Positions 22,401-34,623 of a DNA stretch of 64,000 bases are shown here, one piece after another. Both the position numbers and the translations under genes were made by a program. Position 1 is the first letter of the stretch; the number at the start of each line of letters is the position of its first letter. Origin of the DNA: Dryococelus australis (Eukaryota; Arthropoda; Insecta; Phasmatodea; Phasmatidae); contig CM057009.1 of NCBI GenBank assembly GCA_029891345.1, positions 228,647,120 through 228,711,119 of the forward strand. Direction: 5' to 3'. The notes below the pieces were generated by a model that saw nothing but the letters and a program-made list of their open reading frames with translations, was not told the origin of the DNA and did no database searches.

Positions 22401-24660
22401 GTCTAGCTGTGCTGAACTACCATTGAGATGTGATAGTACATAGCTGGTGGTATGAAAATGTACTTTGTTTGGTGCAGGTGATGGGTGCATGCTTTTTACA
22501 ATAAGCAGATGTGTTTGTAGTAGGAGGAAACAGTGTGTGTGGAGCGGGGAAGGTCCATTTTGATTGTGTGATTACGTCAGCAGGTATATTATATTAAGAC
22601 AGTGGTTCTTGTGATACTGCAAGCATGGTTAATATATTATTCTAATGTTTTATGTTTAGCTACTTCAAAGTTGCGAGCTAATATAACCAGTCGCAGCTAT
22701 GACTATACATTTACAGTTGTAGAAAAATGTTTACTTAAGGAGATAAAAATTACGTATTAACAACATTTATTTATTTTGAATAGCTATTGGAACTAAAGAA
22801 AATTGTATCTTTAAAGTTGACATGAATGCCTTTCAATTTCTCTGGCCAAAATTTAAAACCTGTGGTCTGCTTAGGTTGTGTTAAAAACAATGTACATTAC
22901 TGACTGTAATGATGAATTTTTTATGTAGGTTGTTCCGAGAGAAAAAACTCTCAAATTTATCTTGAATGTCTTGTACATAACATGGATTTTGGTTTTTCCA
23001 CACTACAGCAACTAGTCTTGAATGTGGTAAAATGTTTAAGAAACAATAAAAATGTATATGCTCTGTGGCAATGTTTGGGCTTATAATATATTTTCTGTTT
23101 ATTGTATTTCGATTTTAAGAGCACATTATATATGTTAATAGAAATCAATGTAGTTAGTCCTATCCCATAGAGGCATGTAAATTGTGTCATTAATCCTGTT
23201 CGCAGAAGTAAAAAAAAAAATGCAAAATAAATATGCTAGGAAACTTCATTTCAGTATACAATATTTTTGGTTAGCACCACAGTGTTTTATGAATAATGTA
23301 CACTAAATGTTCACCTGTATCATAAATCGAGTCCTGCCATGATTTTGTTTGTGTTTGCAGTGAAGAGGTCGTGAGTAATAAAGTGCATTTTTATTTGCAA
23401 CTTCTGCTCATTTATGAAGAGTGTACTGTACAAGTTACATGTAAATGTTATTTTTATTCAGAAAGGATTATGTTCTAATTCTATTCACCACTAATTATAA
23501 ATGTCAAACACCGAACGCATGTTTTTTATTTGTTCTGTCCTCCAGACATTCCTAAGTGTATTATTTCCTAAATAAATTTTGGAAGTGAGGTTGCAATATT
23601 TACTCTCTTTTATTTTTTCTTGGTGTTTATTTATAATTATTCCGTTTGTAAAATTGTGCTAATTTGTGCCACTGAAACGATTTTTTTATATAAGAAGCCA
23701 ATATTTAATGGTGTTATTTTAATGCAGATTTCTTCATTAAAAAATTGTGAATTTCACCATTATTAAAAATGTACTATGTGTGCATCAATACGTACTTTCC
23801 AAATTAAGTTGCTATGAATTCGGATTACTGCAGTACGTGATTACTAGGAAAATATTTTAGCTCGAATTTATTTTGAAAATGTTAATATTTTGATGTTATT
23901 GCTTTTATTTTTATGTATTCTGAGAATATTTACTAATATAAAACTAAATAACCTAGAGTAAGCATGTATGTATTTTAACTAAAAAAAATCACATTATACA
24001 GTTTCATTATTTTTTTGACACATGTTAAATTTTTCAGATAATAAGATTATTATCCCACAAAACGTTTTTTCAATATAAATCTGTAGAAGAAATTGTTTAT
24101 CGAAACCAAATTATTGTTTCATTTCCTTTTTGAATTTTGCCTGCTGGCTTGTTTTCATTTTCAGAAATTTATGCCAAAACCCATTTTTTATTTGGTTTTG
24201 TTTTGTTGTTAATAAATAACAAGTAATGAAAATTGTAGAATTTAATAATAATGTAATATATAAAATATTGACATGGTACTTTAAAGAACCCAGAAAATAG
24301 TGGGATGTTGAAACCTACAATTTATAAAAAAAAACTACATAAATATTATTTTATTATTACAAGAAGCAAAATATCATCAATAAAAATATCAGTTGAAAGA
24401 ACAGGAATAACGTACTCTAAAAATGTGTCAAAATATGCTTCCACAATCTTGTCACATTAGCACGCTCTCAAAAAAATTTACATACAACACATTTGAACAG
24501 GTATTCACTAGAAAAGCAATGGAGCCACTTTACACATGTCATACAAGTAGCTAGAATCCACACACAATAAACATATACATTAACAGAGTGATACAGAGAA
24601 AATCAGTTCTCATTGCAACAAAGGTATACATTGCAGTGTGAACACTTTGAATGTGGCCTT
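19403..24660. other. Long AT-rich stretch without recognised genes
   Basis: Over 5 kb of AT-rich unique-looking DNA with short frames only. The one local feature is an exact tandem duplication of 18 bp, ctaggaagatagacttcg, at 20987-21022. The minus-strand frame at 21209-21484 starts without ATG and shows no motif. Confidence 0.5.
20987..21022. repeat. Exact 18-bp tandem duplication
   Basis: ctaggaagatagacttcg occurs twice head to tail. It looks like simple replication slippage. Confidence 0.9.
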
Positions 24661-24671
24661 GATTGAATGTT

Positions 24672-26295
24672 ATTTACACTGCAATATTCACACCGTCCTC
24701 GTTCCTGCGCAAATTTCGGCCAGTGGATGCCTCGGTTGCCTGCCTTGATATCCTTTGCAACGGAAAAGTTTTCACTCTTCTTTTACCAGATGAAGGTTTA
24801 TTGTCAGTTGCCCGTCTCTTCTGCCCTCGCACACCACTAGGTGATGCCTCTGGGGTTGGCAAAGTTTTATACGCTATTAGACCAGTAGCCACAGCACGTC
24901 TGAACAATGGCAATTGATGGAAAATGTAGCAGTACACAACATACGCATTTACAAACATTATGTCAAGCAGGCCCTAAAACGTGCGGTGCCACCACTTTTT
25001 AGACTTGCAATCTAGTCCGCACACAGTGCGCAGTTAATCTACAACCCCCCCCCCCCCCTCCATGAATTTGTTGTACTCCTCTATTGCCAGAGGACACGGT
25101 GTATTTACCATGGTAACATTTTTTGTCACCTCGTGACGATACCGATTTCTGAACCTAGGTAGTTTGAAGAGATCAGAACAACTTTTGCATATTTCCACTT
25201 GAAAACACTTATGCCCGACTGTGGAATTCTGTAATCACTTTCCCCTCGTGGAAAAGTTTTGTCCTCATTCAGGACTGGCAAACCTTTCAAATTCATGCTA
25301 ATTGTTCCACAGGCAAATGTGTCATCAACCTCTTCAGAAGTGTCGGAGAGGTGAAATAATTATCAAAAAATATGATAAGAATTTTTCCCCACTCATATTT
25401 TGTCAAACATAGAACCACTCGTTGCCCAAATCCATAACCTTTGAATTCCTCTTCAAGGTCTTCATCTTTTCCCTGATTTCTTTTAAATATAACCTTTTTT
25501 GTCAGCTAGACACCAAATTTTTTACCCACGTTTTATAGGTTTTTTGTAGGTTGTAATGCTTCATGCTACTACTCCCCTTGAACGTAATCATTGATTCGTC
25601 CACACTCATTTCTTGTGTACCATTGTACAATTCAGGAAACCGCGTGTTCAACAAGTCAATCATAGGACGAAGCTTGTATAGTTTTTCTGTGCTGTTGTCT
25701 GGAATTGCTGTATTGCCGTTAACGTGCAGATTACTGAGGATATGATCAAATCTGTTACCACTCATAGTGTCTTTTACTACCTGCACACCTAAGTCACTCT
25801 GCTCCGACCAGAAATGTCGCCAACTTGGGAGTGTATGGCAACCCATTAGAAAATTTATCCCAATGAATGCAATCAGTTAATTTTCTTTCAAATTAAGAAC
25901 TTTATTCTTCTATGTGGCATACAAATTACTTTGATATGTAATTTGCTCCCAAAATAGAACCACCAACAGTTAAAAACACATCATTTGCAGTTGCAAAATT
26001 CTCAAACTTCTGTGTTGTAATTATAGATTGGTTTTTCTGTTGTTACCTCTCTTTTGCGCCATCATCTTTGAAGTTCAGGAGAATGTCTACCACTGGTACT
26101 TTGTGCTATATCGTCAAGAAGCAAACTGTCTGAAATACTATTGTTGCCCGTCAAATGGTGAGGTATATCGTTTTCAGCTTCTTCTGGCAACTACGCTTCA
26201 AACACATAATCAAAATTGTTTCCACCTCGTAATGGAACCTCGAAATCACAGCCTGCATCATCTGGTTAAACAAGTCTCTTGAGAGTTGTCAAAAG
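24672..26295 (-). pseudogene. piggyBac-like transposase pseudogene (DDE_Tnp_1_7 type)
   Basis: Read on the minus strand from 26295: an acidic N-terminal part (CDFEVPLRGGNNFDYVF; later EAENDIPHHLTGNNSISDS), then the transposase core. The first catalytic Asp lies in EMSVDESMITFKGSSS (about 25590), the second in ILIIFFDNYFTSPTLL (about 25340-25385), preceded by KGYGFGQRVVLCLTKY, and the third in GLLDIMFVNAYVVY (about 24940-24965), followed by FRRAVATGLI. These are the characteristic blocks of piggyBac transposases, which cut and paste at TTAA sites. Several stops and frameshifts make it non-functional; a C run at 25045-25058 lies inside it. The C-terminal cysteine-rich domain is not visible. TTAA-flanked terminal repeats were not located. 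Confidence 0.75.
25045..25058. repeat. Poly-C tract
   Basis: An uninterrupted run of about 14 C within the piggyBac pseudogene. Confidence 0.9.
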
Positions 26296-26730
26296 AAGAA
26301 TTTCTTCATATGTATCATGAATATTAGTAGTCGCTACAAAACCACGTCTGCTATTAATTGTTTATAAGTTTATATCTAAAATGGTCTTATTTGTACAGTT
26401 CATAATTAACGTAAAACAATCAGTGTGGTTATGTTGACCGGGGTGAATTATTGTATTTTATACCCAACGGTACTTACAAGTCCACTGCAAATAGCATTAT
26501 TTTTAATTATTTCGCAACGCATTTATTTTGAAATTATTGTTCACATTTGTAAATAACAGTCCCTAGAAGTCGTTCCACTATATGTTTTCAATGTAGTTAC
26601 AATAAATCCAAATTAAATAATTCCAACAATTCGTCCATTCCTATCACCACAGAAACATACACATTGTTATAAAAATATCATAGATAAATGTAATAGATAT
26701 GACAATAACAGAAATCTGTATTCCAGTAAC
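26296..26730. other. AT-rich flank of the piggyBac remnant
   Basis: No gene. May include the untranslated 5' end of the piggyBac element; no terminal repeat was identified. Confidence 0.35.
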
Positions 26731-26739
26731 ATTGCGAGT

Positions 26740-26831
26740 GGTACTGGAAAGTACCAAATGGCCAAATGTAGGCACTTCGTGCTTACATATATTTTTATGT
26801 AGGTGAAAAGTGACCGGTACTTGAGAGTACC
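26740..26831. repeat. Cluster of three short hairpins
   Basis: Within 92 bp there are three inverted repeats: ggtactggaaagtacc (26740-26755), tgtaggcacttcgtgcttac (from 26767) and ggtacttgagagtacc (26816-26831). The first and third are variants of one motif. Confidence 0.8.
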
Positions 26832-26989
26832 GTCAGTCTGAAAAGGGTACATAATTTTAGCCATATCCACACAGCATCGGATTCACTCGGCATAGATAAT
26901 AACAAGCAAAGTATTCTTTACCCATTCTCCAAAATGTTAAAAATTTATTAGAGTTAAAAATTTGTTAACTTGTTGAAATGTTTTATTTT

Positions 26990-27865
26990 TCATGTAATGG
27001 GCGCTAATATATGTGTGTATAATGGGATTACCTGTAAATTAACGAGTTGTTCAAATGTTTGAATTTGAGTTTAAAATGTAGCAAAATCTGTAAAATAACT
27101 AGCAATTTTGTTCAAATAACTGACCAATGAGCTCAGTCATATAATATAAACATTCGTAAAATAAATTTCCGATACGTTCCAATAACGGAGCGTTACTTTT
27201 ATGAGCATGGGGAATATCAGTAAAATAACGCAAGATTTGGTTCAAATGATGGAACTGTATCTGTAAAATAAGGCGGAAGTATCCGTAAAATACCACTCCA
27301 GTATGCCCCAATAGCGGAAGTTTTCTTTAAAGAGCATAACTGAATGTCCGTAAATTAAAAAAAAATTTAGTTCAAATCACGGAATATTATTTCAAGACAC
27401 TTAATGGTAAAATCCGTAAAATAATTATCAGTTTTGTTGAAGTAACGGATAAATGTGTTTTGTCGTAAGACGGAAGTATCCGTAAGTTGCCACTACAGTA
27501 TGCACCAATAGGGGAGATTGACTTCAAAGAGCTTAACTAAATGTCCGTAAATTAAAACAATATTTGGTTCAAATGACGGAACATTATTTGAAGACATTTA
27601 ATGGTAAAATTCGTGAAATAATGATTAATTTTGTTCAACTAACGGACAAACGTTTTTTGTCATATGACGGAAACATCCGCAAAATACCACTCCATTATGT
27701 TCAGGAAATGGAGTTTCACTCTAAATTGCATAATTAAATGTCCGTAAATTGACGAAAATGTGGTTGTAATATTACAGACAAGTACTTACGAAATTTATCT
27801 ATAAAAATTTTATGAGAGAGTTAAATCAATTCCTTAAATTTACGGACGGTTCTGGATAAATTTTT
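26990..27865 (+). repeat. About 195-bp tandem array with TCCGTAAA motifs
   Basis: Four to five imperfect units. Anchors: 'atgtccgtaaatta' at about 27347, 27540 and 27738, and 'ccact(c/a)ca(g/t)tatg' at about 27291, 27487 and 27683, giving a spacing of 193-197 bp. Units are dotted with TCCGTAAA and ACGGA motifs in both orientations. No coding sequence. It may be a short satellite or the internal repeat of a mobile element. Confidence 0.8.
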
Positions 27866-29930
27866 GCCAGCACTTTTCCGTAAAACAGCGAAAAAAATGT
27901 TTACAGTGTACTTTGTAGCATGTGTTGTGATTTGCAGAAATAATAATAAAAACGAACTAATAATCTAAACAATTTACCATACCATACACTAATTGTAAAA
28001 TAACAATCTGAATCAAAATAAAACAATATAAGTACGGTGGCAAGCTATCCAAGTACGAGTAAATCCGTACATTTTCCGATGTCATTAACAGCGTCATATA
28101 AACTCGGTGGTATCCCCATTCTGAATGGCCACACACAGCATACAGGGAATATGAAGAAAAATTGTAAGGGGGTTAGCCAACTTTTCTGTACATCTCTCAT
28201 GTGCTTTATTTCTGAGCATGTGTTGTGTATAATACTGGTCAAGTCCATTGTAACTGAGCATTTAGGTTCTCATGAAGACATGTTTATTAGTTTTGATGGC
28301 TGTAGATCTGGTTGTTACAAAACGATGGCTGTAAAATGATTGTAAATACCAAATGTGATGTTAACATGTATCTTGTGATGCAGAACTATCAAAATTGAAC
28401 ACAAACCAAGAAATAACAATAAATTCAACAGTAACTATAAAATTATAATAATATCCTTAGTATGTTTGGAATTGAAAATATTTACTTGTTCTTCACAATT
28501 GAAATTTTAATTGTACATATAAACTGCAATTTCCTTCCATTGTTGAGTACGCTTACAGAGTGAGGAGAATTTTCTGGTGCATGAGATGAACTACGAATAG
28601 AACTGCTACACTTCAGAAACAACACATATTAATATCAAGTGCACTGGTAAAAATAAGTAATGGTGCTAGTCATATTTCCCAATATTCTATATCAGTAAAA
28701 GTTTTAAGATTTTGAAATATTTTTGCATTTATGTAGCTCAAACACCTTGTTACACAAACATCGTTATTACAAATTTAAAAAATTCCGGCTCATTGTATAC
28801 ATATGTTGTAATATGTAACGCACATATTTACAGCTATATTTGTGACGTCTTATTGGTTTGCCAATACTGCAGGCTCTGTTTCGATTGTCTTTATTTATTT
28901 AAAAACAGATTGATTAGGGCCCCCGGGTGTATTTGTGCCAAAATTCACATAAAAATCTACCAGATTGTAGTGAGTTCAGTTTTTAAGCATTATCCACAAC
29001 ATTCTTAGATAATTGGTTCAGGAAAAAATCATGAAAATGCTACTGCTATTAATTCTGATATTGGTTTCAAGATATTAACGAAATTCGCCAACATATTTTA
29101 ATTTTTTATTAGAAAGGTTTTAATGTAATGTATGTGACTATCATGAATTGTGCTATCGTTACACATAATAAATTAAACGGTTGCGGTTCACATTGCCCTC
29201 AATAAATAGGAGTCGAGTAATAGGGTTTGGTATGTTCGGGGACAAACGGCTTCGGCTGGAGGATCGAGGATCTTACCTTGATCTAAAAATATCCGGTTTT
29301 TTTAACCACAAATCGTTTATTTTCACCCAAAATCTTACGTTTTAACACAAAAATGCCTTAAAATTTACATTTTCCCATTAAAAATTTCCCATTTTTTCCA
29401 AAAAAATTCCCTAATTTTCCCTAAAAGGTTATTTATTCTCATTGTAGGTGACTGGAATCCGCAGAAAGGCAAAAACGAGACGATTTTAAGATTTTGGGTG
29501 GCTTACTTATTTACTTTGAAAACTATTTTATAATTCAAATTTTAAATATATATTTAAAATAAAAAAATTTAATGGCGTAAATATTATATACTATATACCA
29601 CTCGATTCGCCTTTTCAAGGCGCATACGATTGTGATAAAAAAGTATCATACAAAAGTAAAAAAACAATTGAATAAACTAAATTATTTAAAATAAATATTG
29701 AATTTTTAAAATATCGATTGAATTGATGTTTGAAGTAATAAAATACGAATAAGTTTTACAAAGTCCTACCTGGAATATACTTTACAATAACTGTTTTTAT
29801 ACCATCTCGTGTATGAAAAATTACATACTTAAATTCGTAAATAAATATACACAGTGATGATTCGCGCACTCTAGCAGGTGATGAAGGAAATATGTTATTG
29901 CTGTAGAGCAAAAGTGACTCATAGAACGAG
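27866..29930. other. AT-rich intergenic DNA
   Basis: A plus-strand open frame at 28037-28339 (100 codons from an ATG) follows the tandem array, but it has no motif I recognise and is not called. A GC-richer phrase near 29210-29280 and a run of 'ttttcccatt' variants near 29370-29420 are the only other structure. Confidence 0.4.
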
Positions 29931-29939
29931 TGTGAGACA

Positions 29940-30054
29940 TGAGGGAAAGGAAAGATAGAAAGAGAGAGATACATAATTTACGAATGAGAGAAAGATAGAA
30001 AGAATCGAAAGAGAGAAAGATAGAAATGGAACGAGAGAGACACGAAAGAAAGAG

Positions 30055-30105
<51 letters not shown>
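29940..30105. repeat. (GA)n microsatellite with degenerate purine-rich shoulder
   Basis: A perfect (GA)n tract of about 45 bp (30059-30103) is preceded by 110 bp of degenerate GA/GAAA repeats. The long Ser/Leu-rich frame on the minus strand here is a by-product. Confidence 0.95.
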
Positions 30106-30108
<3 letters not shown>

Positions 30109-30459
30109 GTTTTCCAGGGGCATGTCTACATTTCGTAGGGGGTAAGTTCCACAGAACAACTCACAACAACATACCTAAAACACCCCACATCATGGTACAT
30201 ATGGACAGTACAACAATCAGGGATGTAGTTATGGCAGTGGACGACCAAGTTATTCCCAGCCGTTAAAAAACTTCAATATAAGGGGGTGTAACTCTTCTCC
30301 CCCACAGACAAAAAAACGACAATGGTTGTGAAGCGTGCCGTGCAATTTTTAAACAGGTTGTACCTAATTGATCTTACTGTTTTTTCAAGAGTGCATGCCA
30401 AGAAACAGCTCAGTAGCCAGTAATAATTGTTATCACAACATGAGGAGCGAGACCACAAT

Positions 30460-30862
30460 GATAAGCCAATGTTGAAAAATATACTGTGCAGGCCTGCACC
30501 TCAATCTAGTGCATGTACACATCCTCTCTCCACGACAGAAGTAGTATGTCAGTATGCCACACTCCGCACATCCACACCATGGGTTCTTGTAATGATTAAA
30601 GGAACACTATACTATGCATTGCTTGACACCGGGTGCTCTCGCAGTAGTGTGGCTAGCACACTAATTTTTAATCAGCACCTTCAGCCATTGAATGGGATCA
30701 TTACCTTAGTTTGAGTTACTTCTGTATTAGCTGCACCAAAATTTGAAACCACAATTAAATTATGTGTATCAGGTAAAATCTACCCCAAGGAATTTTTAGT
30801 TGTTGATAACCTCAAGCAAGATTTAATACTAGGTGTTGACTTCATTAAGAAGTATGATTTTG
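30460..30862 (+). pseudogene. Retroviral-type aspartic protease remnant
   Basis: The active-site block LLDTGCSRSSV (from 30619) is the D-T/S-G signature of retropepsins, and the flap/C-terminal block DLILGVDFIKKYDF (about 30812-30860) carries the ILG motif. A stop at about 30713 separates the two. In an intact element the enzyme cleaves Gag-Pol. Confidence 0.7.
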
Positions 30863-30917
30863 TCCCTATATTAAAATACAATATTCTTTTATCAATGCTC
30901 ACAACTCCAATAAAGTA

Positions 30918-31830
30918 ATGCAGATACCAATACACTCTGCTACGATAAACATTGACAATTCTACTTCAATAGAACACTACTTCAATGCATTAGATAGCTT
31001 TGAAAATGAACCAAACACACTGCCACATAGTAATAAAAAACTAAATAGTACCGAAATAGCAGCAATTTCTAATATTATTAACAAATATACAGATATTTTT
31101 GCAAACTCCATTTTAAAATTTACTGAAGCAACATATTTCGAAATCAAGTTAGATTTCACCAAGCCAATCGCGACTCTGCCGTACAGGATAAAACTGAAAA
31201 TTTCGCGATGAGTTGTTAATACAAATTAACGAGATGGTACAGGCCGGAATTATCGAGTAAATTGACTCACTATATACTGCACTGAGTTATGTAGTCTTCA
31301 AGCAAAATGGAGGGTTAAGATTTCTAACAGATTTCAAAAAACTTATTGAATATTTAACAAGCGTACAGTACCCCTTGTCTTGCACTGAGGATATTTTGAA
31401 TACTCTACAGAACTCGCATTATATAAGAAATTTATATTAATTCTCTGTGTTTTATAGTATGCACGTAAGAAGGCAAGACCGTTATTAACTGATGTTTACA
31501 ATCGATGGCGTAGGGTTATTCCAATATAAAAGAATGCAAATGGGCCTGTCCATGGTACCTCTGTATTTCCAAATGTTTATTAATTCATTACTATGCCCCT
31601 AAGATAGACAGCAGCAATAGCATACATTGATGATAGTTTTATATTTGTTTAAAGAACATTTAGTAAACATAGAAAAGGTTTTTGAGCGCTTACGGATGTT
31701 GAATCTCAAAGTTAACACAAAAAATTTATGTTCGTAGAACAGAAAGTGAAAGTACTCTGTCATATAATCACCTCCCAGGGCAAATCTTCTGACCCCGAAA
31801 AGGTCAGTGCCATTGAACACATGTCTACTC
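30918..31830 (+). pseudogene. Reverse transcriptase remnant (Ty3/gypsy)
   Basis: The N-terminal block (IINKYTDIFANS, then KPIATLPYR at about 31165-31190) is the usual entry to a gypsy RT. Downstream are NGGLRFLTDFKKL (about 31309-31345), QYKRMQMGLSMVP (about 31521-31560) and the catalytic box AYIDDS (about 31619-31636), corresponding to YxDD. At least five stops and several frame changes break it, so it cannot be active. Confidence 0.75.
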
Positions 31831-31959
31831 CTACCAACTTTAAACAGTTGTATATATTTTTAGGTATGATTTCCTACCTCAGAAGGTGCATCCAAAATTA
31901 CGCCACCATCGCTCAAACCCTTATCGAATTAACTAAACATAATATCCCACACAAATGGG

Positions 31960-32514
31960 TAGATACTCACCAGAAGGCCTTTATGAACCTTAAGTTAGCC
32001 ATATTAGCAGCACCAGTATTGCAAAGATTTCATGAAAACAAACCTATTCTACTAGCATGCGATGCAAGCAACAACGTGGTTGGCAGGGCGCTTCTGCAGG
32101 AAGACCCTACCACAATCCAATGTAGGATCATAGCATTTGCATTTAAAAAAACTGGCTCTGAATGAGGAAAAATGGAATGCCACAGAAAGAGAGCCTGTAA
32201 GGATACGTTATCCCTGTAACCACTTCTGCCAATATTTATATGGGAGACATTTCATTATCGAGACAGATCACACTCGTCTTCGATACTTACGATCCATGGC
32301 TGAACATAATATCCATATTCAAAAGATGGCGATTGACTTAAGTGAATATGACTTTGAACCCCGTGTTATAAAAGCAAAACTAAACACACTTCCAGAAGCC
32401 TTAAGCCGTATCACCACCAATACTGAGAACCTTTCACAAACCATCACAATAGACAACACAAACTACACAGTCAAGAAAACCATGACAAATTGCACATCTC
32501 TCTATAAATCATAG
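31960..32514 (+). pseudogene. RNase H remnant (Ty3/gypsy)
   Basis: In frame, QKAFMNLKLAILAAPVL precedes the first catalytic region LLACDASNNVVGRAL (about 32047-32090), the DAS block of gypsy RNase H. After a frameshift at about 32150, EEKWNATE and HFIIETDHTRLRYL (about 32249-32290) give the next catalytic blocks, and the domain ends with EALSRI. A stop follows at 32512. Confidence 0.75.
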
Positions 32515-33125
32515 GCTGAAATTATTTTTCAGAACCCCGACAAACATGACGAAATAAAAACAGGTTTTGTCAAGTACACTGTCAACAATTGGGTCGACAT
32601 TAAACACTTTTTCAAAGATGACATTCAGTCTCAGGATAAAACAAATGTTGCGAAAGATATTGCTGATGAAATAATCTTTACTATTAACACCATTTGTAAA
32701 ATTATCGCCACCTTATATCAAGTTAATGTCCACATTGTCATTGAAAACTACACCAATTAAATAGACACCCATTGCATTGATCCAATTTTGAATTATACTA
32801 TCATAATTTTGAACAAAAATGGGACACCGCATTTCTTACCCACATACAAACATGAACAAGAATATATAAGAATTTATGACGACTCTATTCTCCATTTATG
32901 TCCTATAATAGTCAACATATCACCTTTAGTGGGGCGTATGAATGCGACCCACACATTAAATGATTAAAACTTGTATTACAGTTCCCTGATCAAGCCGATA
33001 CCAAATACTGTCGGCTTAGTCGCCGTTATGGTCGCACAGCGAAATTTTTCTTAAATTATATACGCCACAAGGAATCAAAAAGCTTACACTAGTACGTCAG
33101 GTTTATGCAATGAAATCATTCAGGC
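32515..33125 (+). pseudogene. Degenerate linker between RNase H and integrase
   Basis: Broken coding-like DNA without recognised motifs; position in the element says it once joined RNase H and integrase. Confidence 0.45.
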
Positions 33126-34135
33126 GCACCATGATCCCTATTTCGGGGGAGGGTACTTCGGTAAATTTAAAACACTTGAAAATGTAAAACAATCTTACTA
33201 TTGGGACACAATGTCCACTGATATGAAAGGATATGCCCGTGCTTGCCAAGTATGCCAGAAAACAAAATGTGCAATTCATAGCCTACAGGTCAATTAGCAT
33301 CCTTTCCACCTATACCGCTTTTAAAAACATGGGCTCTAGATGCTAAAGGTCCCCTCCCTGTCACTGCACGTGGCAACAACTACATTTTGGTCAAGACAGA
33401 ATATCTCTGTCGTTGTGTTGTTGCTAGGGCAGTTAAATCTATTGATGCAGCCATGTGCGCCGAATTTATTAAGCATGTAATTTTACAATTTGGTTGTCCA
33501 GCACAAATTCTCACTGATAGGGGCACTAGTTACCAAAACATAATTGTCAGTAAATTATTAAAGCCATTAGGAATTAAGAAATTGACTACTACAGCCTACA
33601 ATCTCATCTGTAACGGCTTGGTGAGGCCGCCAATCGGTTAATAGGCAACCAACTCACCGCATGCACTAATGCTGACCAAGCCATTTATGTCCTCTATGCC
33701 GAATTCATAGCTTCCAATTGTAACACAAGTGTAAACACTACAACAAACTATGCACCATTTTACTTGCTTCACGGCATGGAGGCCGTGCTACCAGCGCAAG
33801 TGGTGTCAACCAAACATTATGATAGAGCAAATGACTTGTGTGCTAAATTATTGCGAGACCACGACAGTGCGAAAGTCTACTTATTACATGCCCAAAAACA
33901 CCAGAAAACACTATTCGACAGAACCAACAAGTCTTGCACACTAAGAAATAACGATTATGTATGGGTATCTAATAGGGGACTACAAAAAGCCCTTACACCC
34001 CACTATCGTGGGCCGTACAGAGTAATAGACATCTTAGGTGATAGTACGGTACAAATAAAACTGGAGCCCCCAAGTATGATACTGTCTGTACACGTCACAA
34101 CAAACTGGCTTATGTCTGGTAAATTCATATTTTGA
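33126..34135 (+). pseudogene. Integrase remnant (Ty3/gypsy)
   Basis: The zinc-binding HHCC domain is seen in YARACQVCQKTKC (about 33232-33270). The catalytic core follows: WALDAKGPLPV with the first Asp (about 33330-33362) and AQILTDRGTSYQN with the second (about 33502-33540); the segment that should hold the catalytic Glu is damaged near 33620 (NGLVRPP). The C-terminal part LRNNDYVWVSNRGL, HYRGPYRVIDIL and HVTTNWL (33940-34115) is well kept. Stops and frame shifts near 33300 and 33640 inactivate it. Confidence 0.75.
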
Positions 34136-34620
34136 CTCGTTAAATGTGTTGTATATAGTTACTTGGATAAGTGCTTTCTTTTGCCTTACAATGTGTTACA
34201 GTGTTACATTACGATATATTGAAGAGAAAGGTACGCCACAACTGTATTGCTGCCTTCTACGACAATGCCAGAGCCACAGCTATGCAGTCAACTAGGGCGA
34301 GCTGACGTAGCCCGCAATTCAGCACGAGTCTGCCGAGGCGGATTCCAACCAGCACGAGGCGCCAGAAGATGTATCCTGCCACCGACACACTGCTGTGTGA
34401 CTGCCAGGCTACAGTGGGGGTTCCACAGCCACCATGCCTGTGCATTCAGTCCCACTACTCGGATATGTGCAGCATACCTGCGGCTGGTTCCTATTGGTAG
34501 CAGTGCGCAGGCGTGAGGCACGCTCCACGCATGCGCTGTGCCATTGCTATGGGAACTCCACTCAAGAAACAAGTTGCTGCCATGGAGTAGGGCGCCAGCT
34601 AGGCCTACCAAACGGCCAAG
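34136..34620 (+). other. GC-richer spacer between integrase and env-like region
   Basis: Higher GC than the flanks, with several overlapping open frames on both strands and no motif. It may hold the splice-acceptor region for a sub-genomic env transcript, as in errantiviruses, but this is inference. Confidence 0.3.
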
Positions 34621-34623
34621 GTC

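Noticed and set aside
28037..28339. 100-codon plus-strand frame after the 195-bp array
   Set aside because: No motif recognised and the opposite strand is also open; coding status not supported.
29821..30159. Ser/Leu-rich 112-codon minus-strand frame
   Set aside because: It is the translation of the (GA)n microsatellite.
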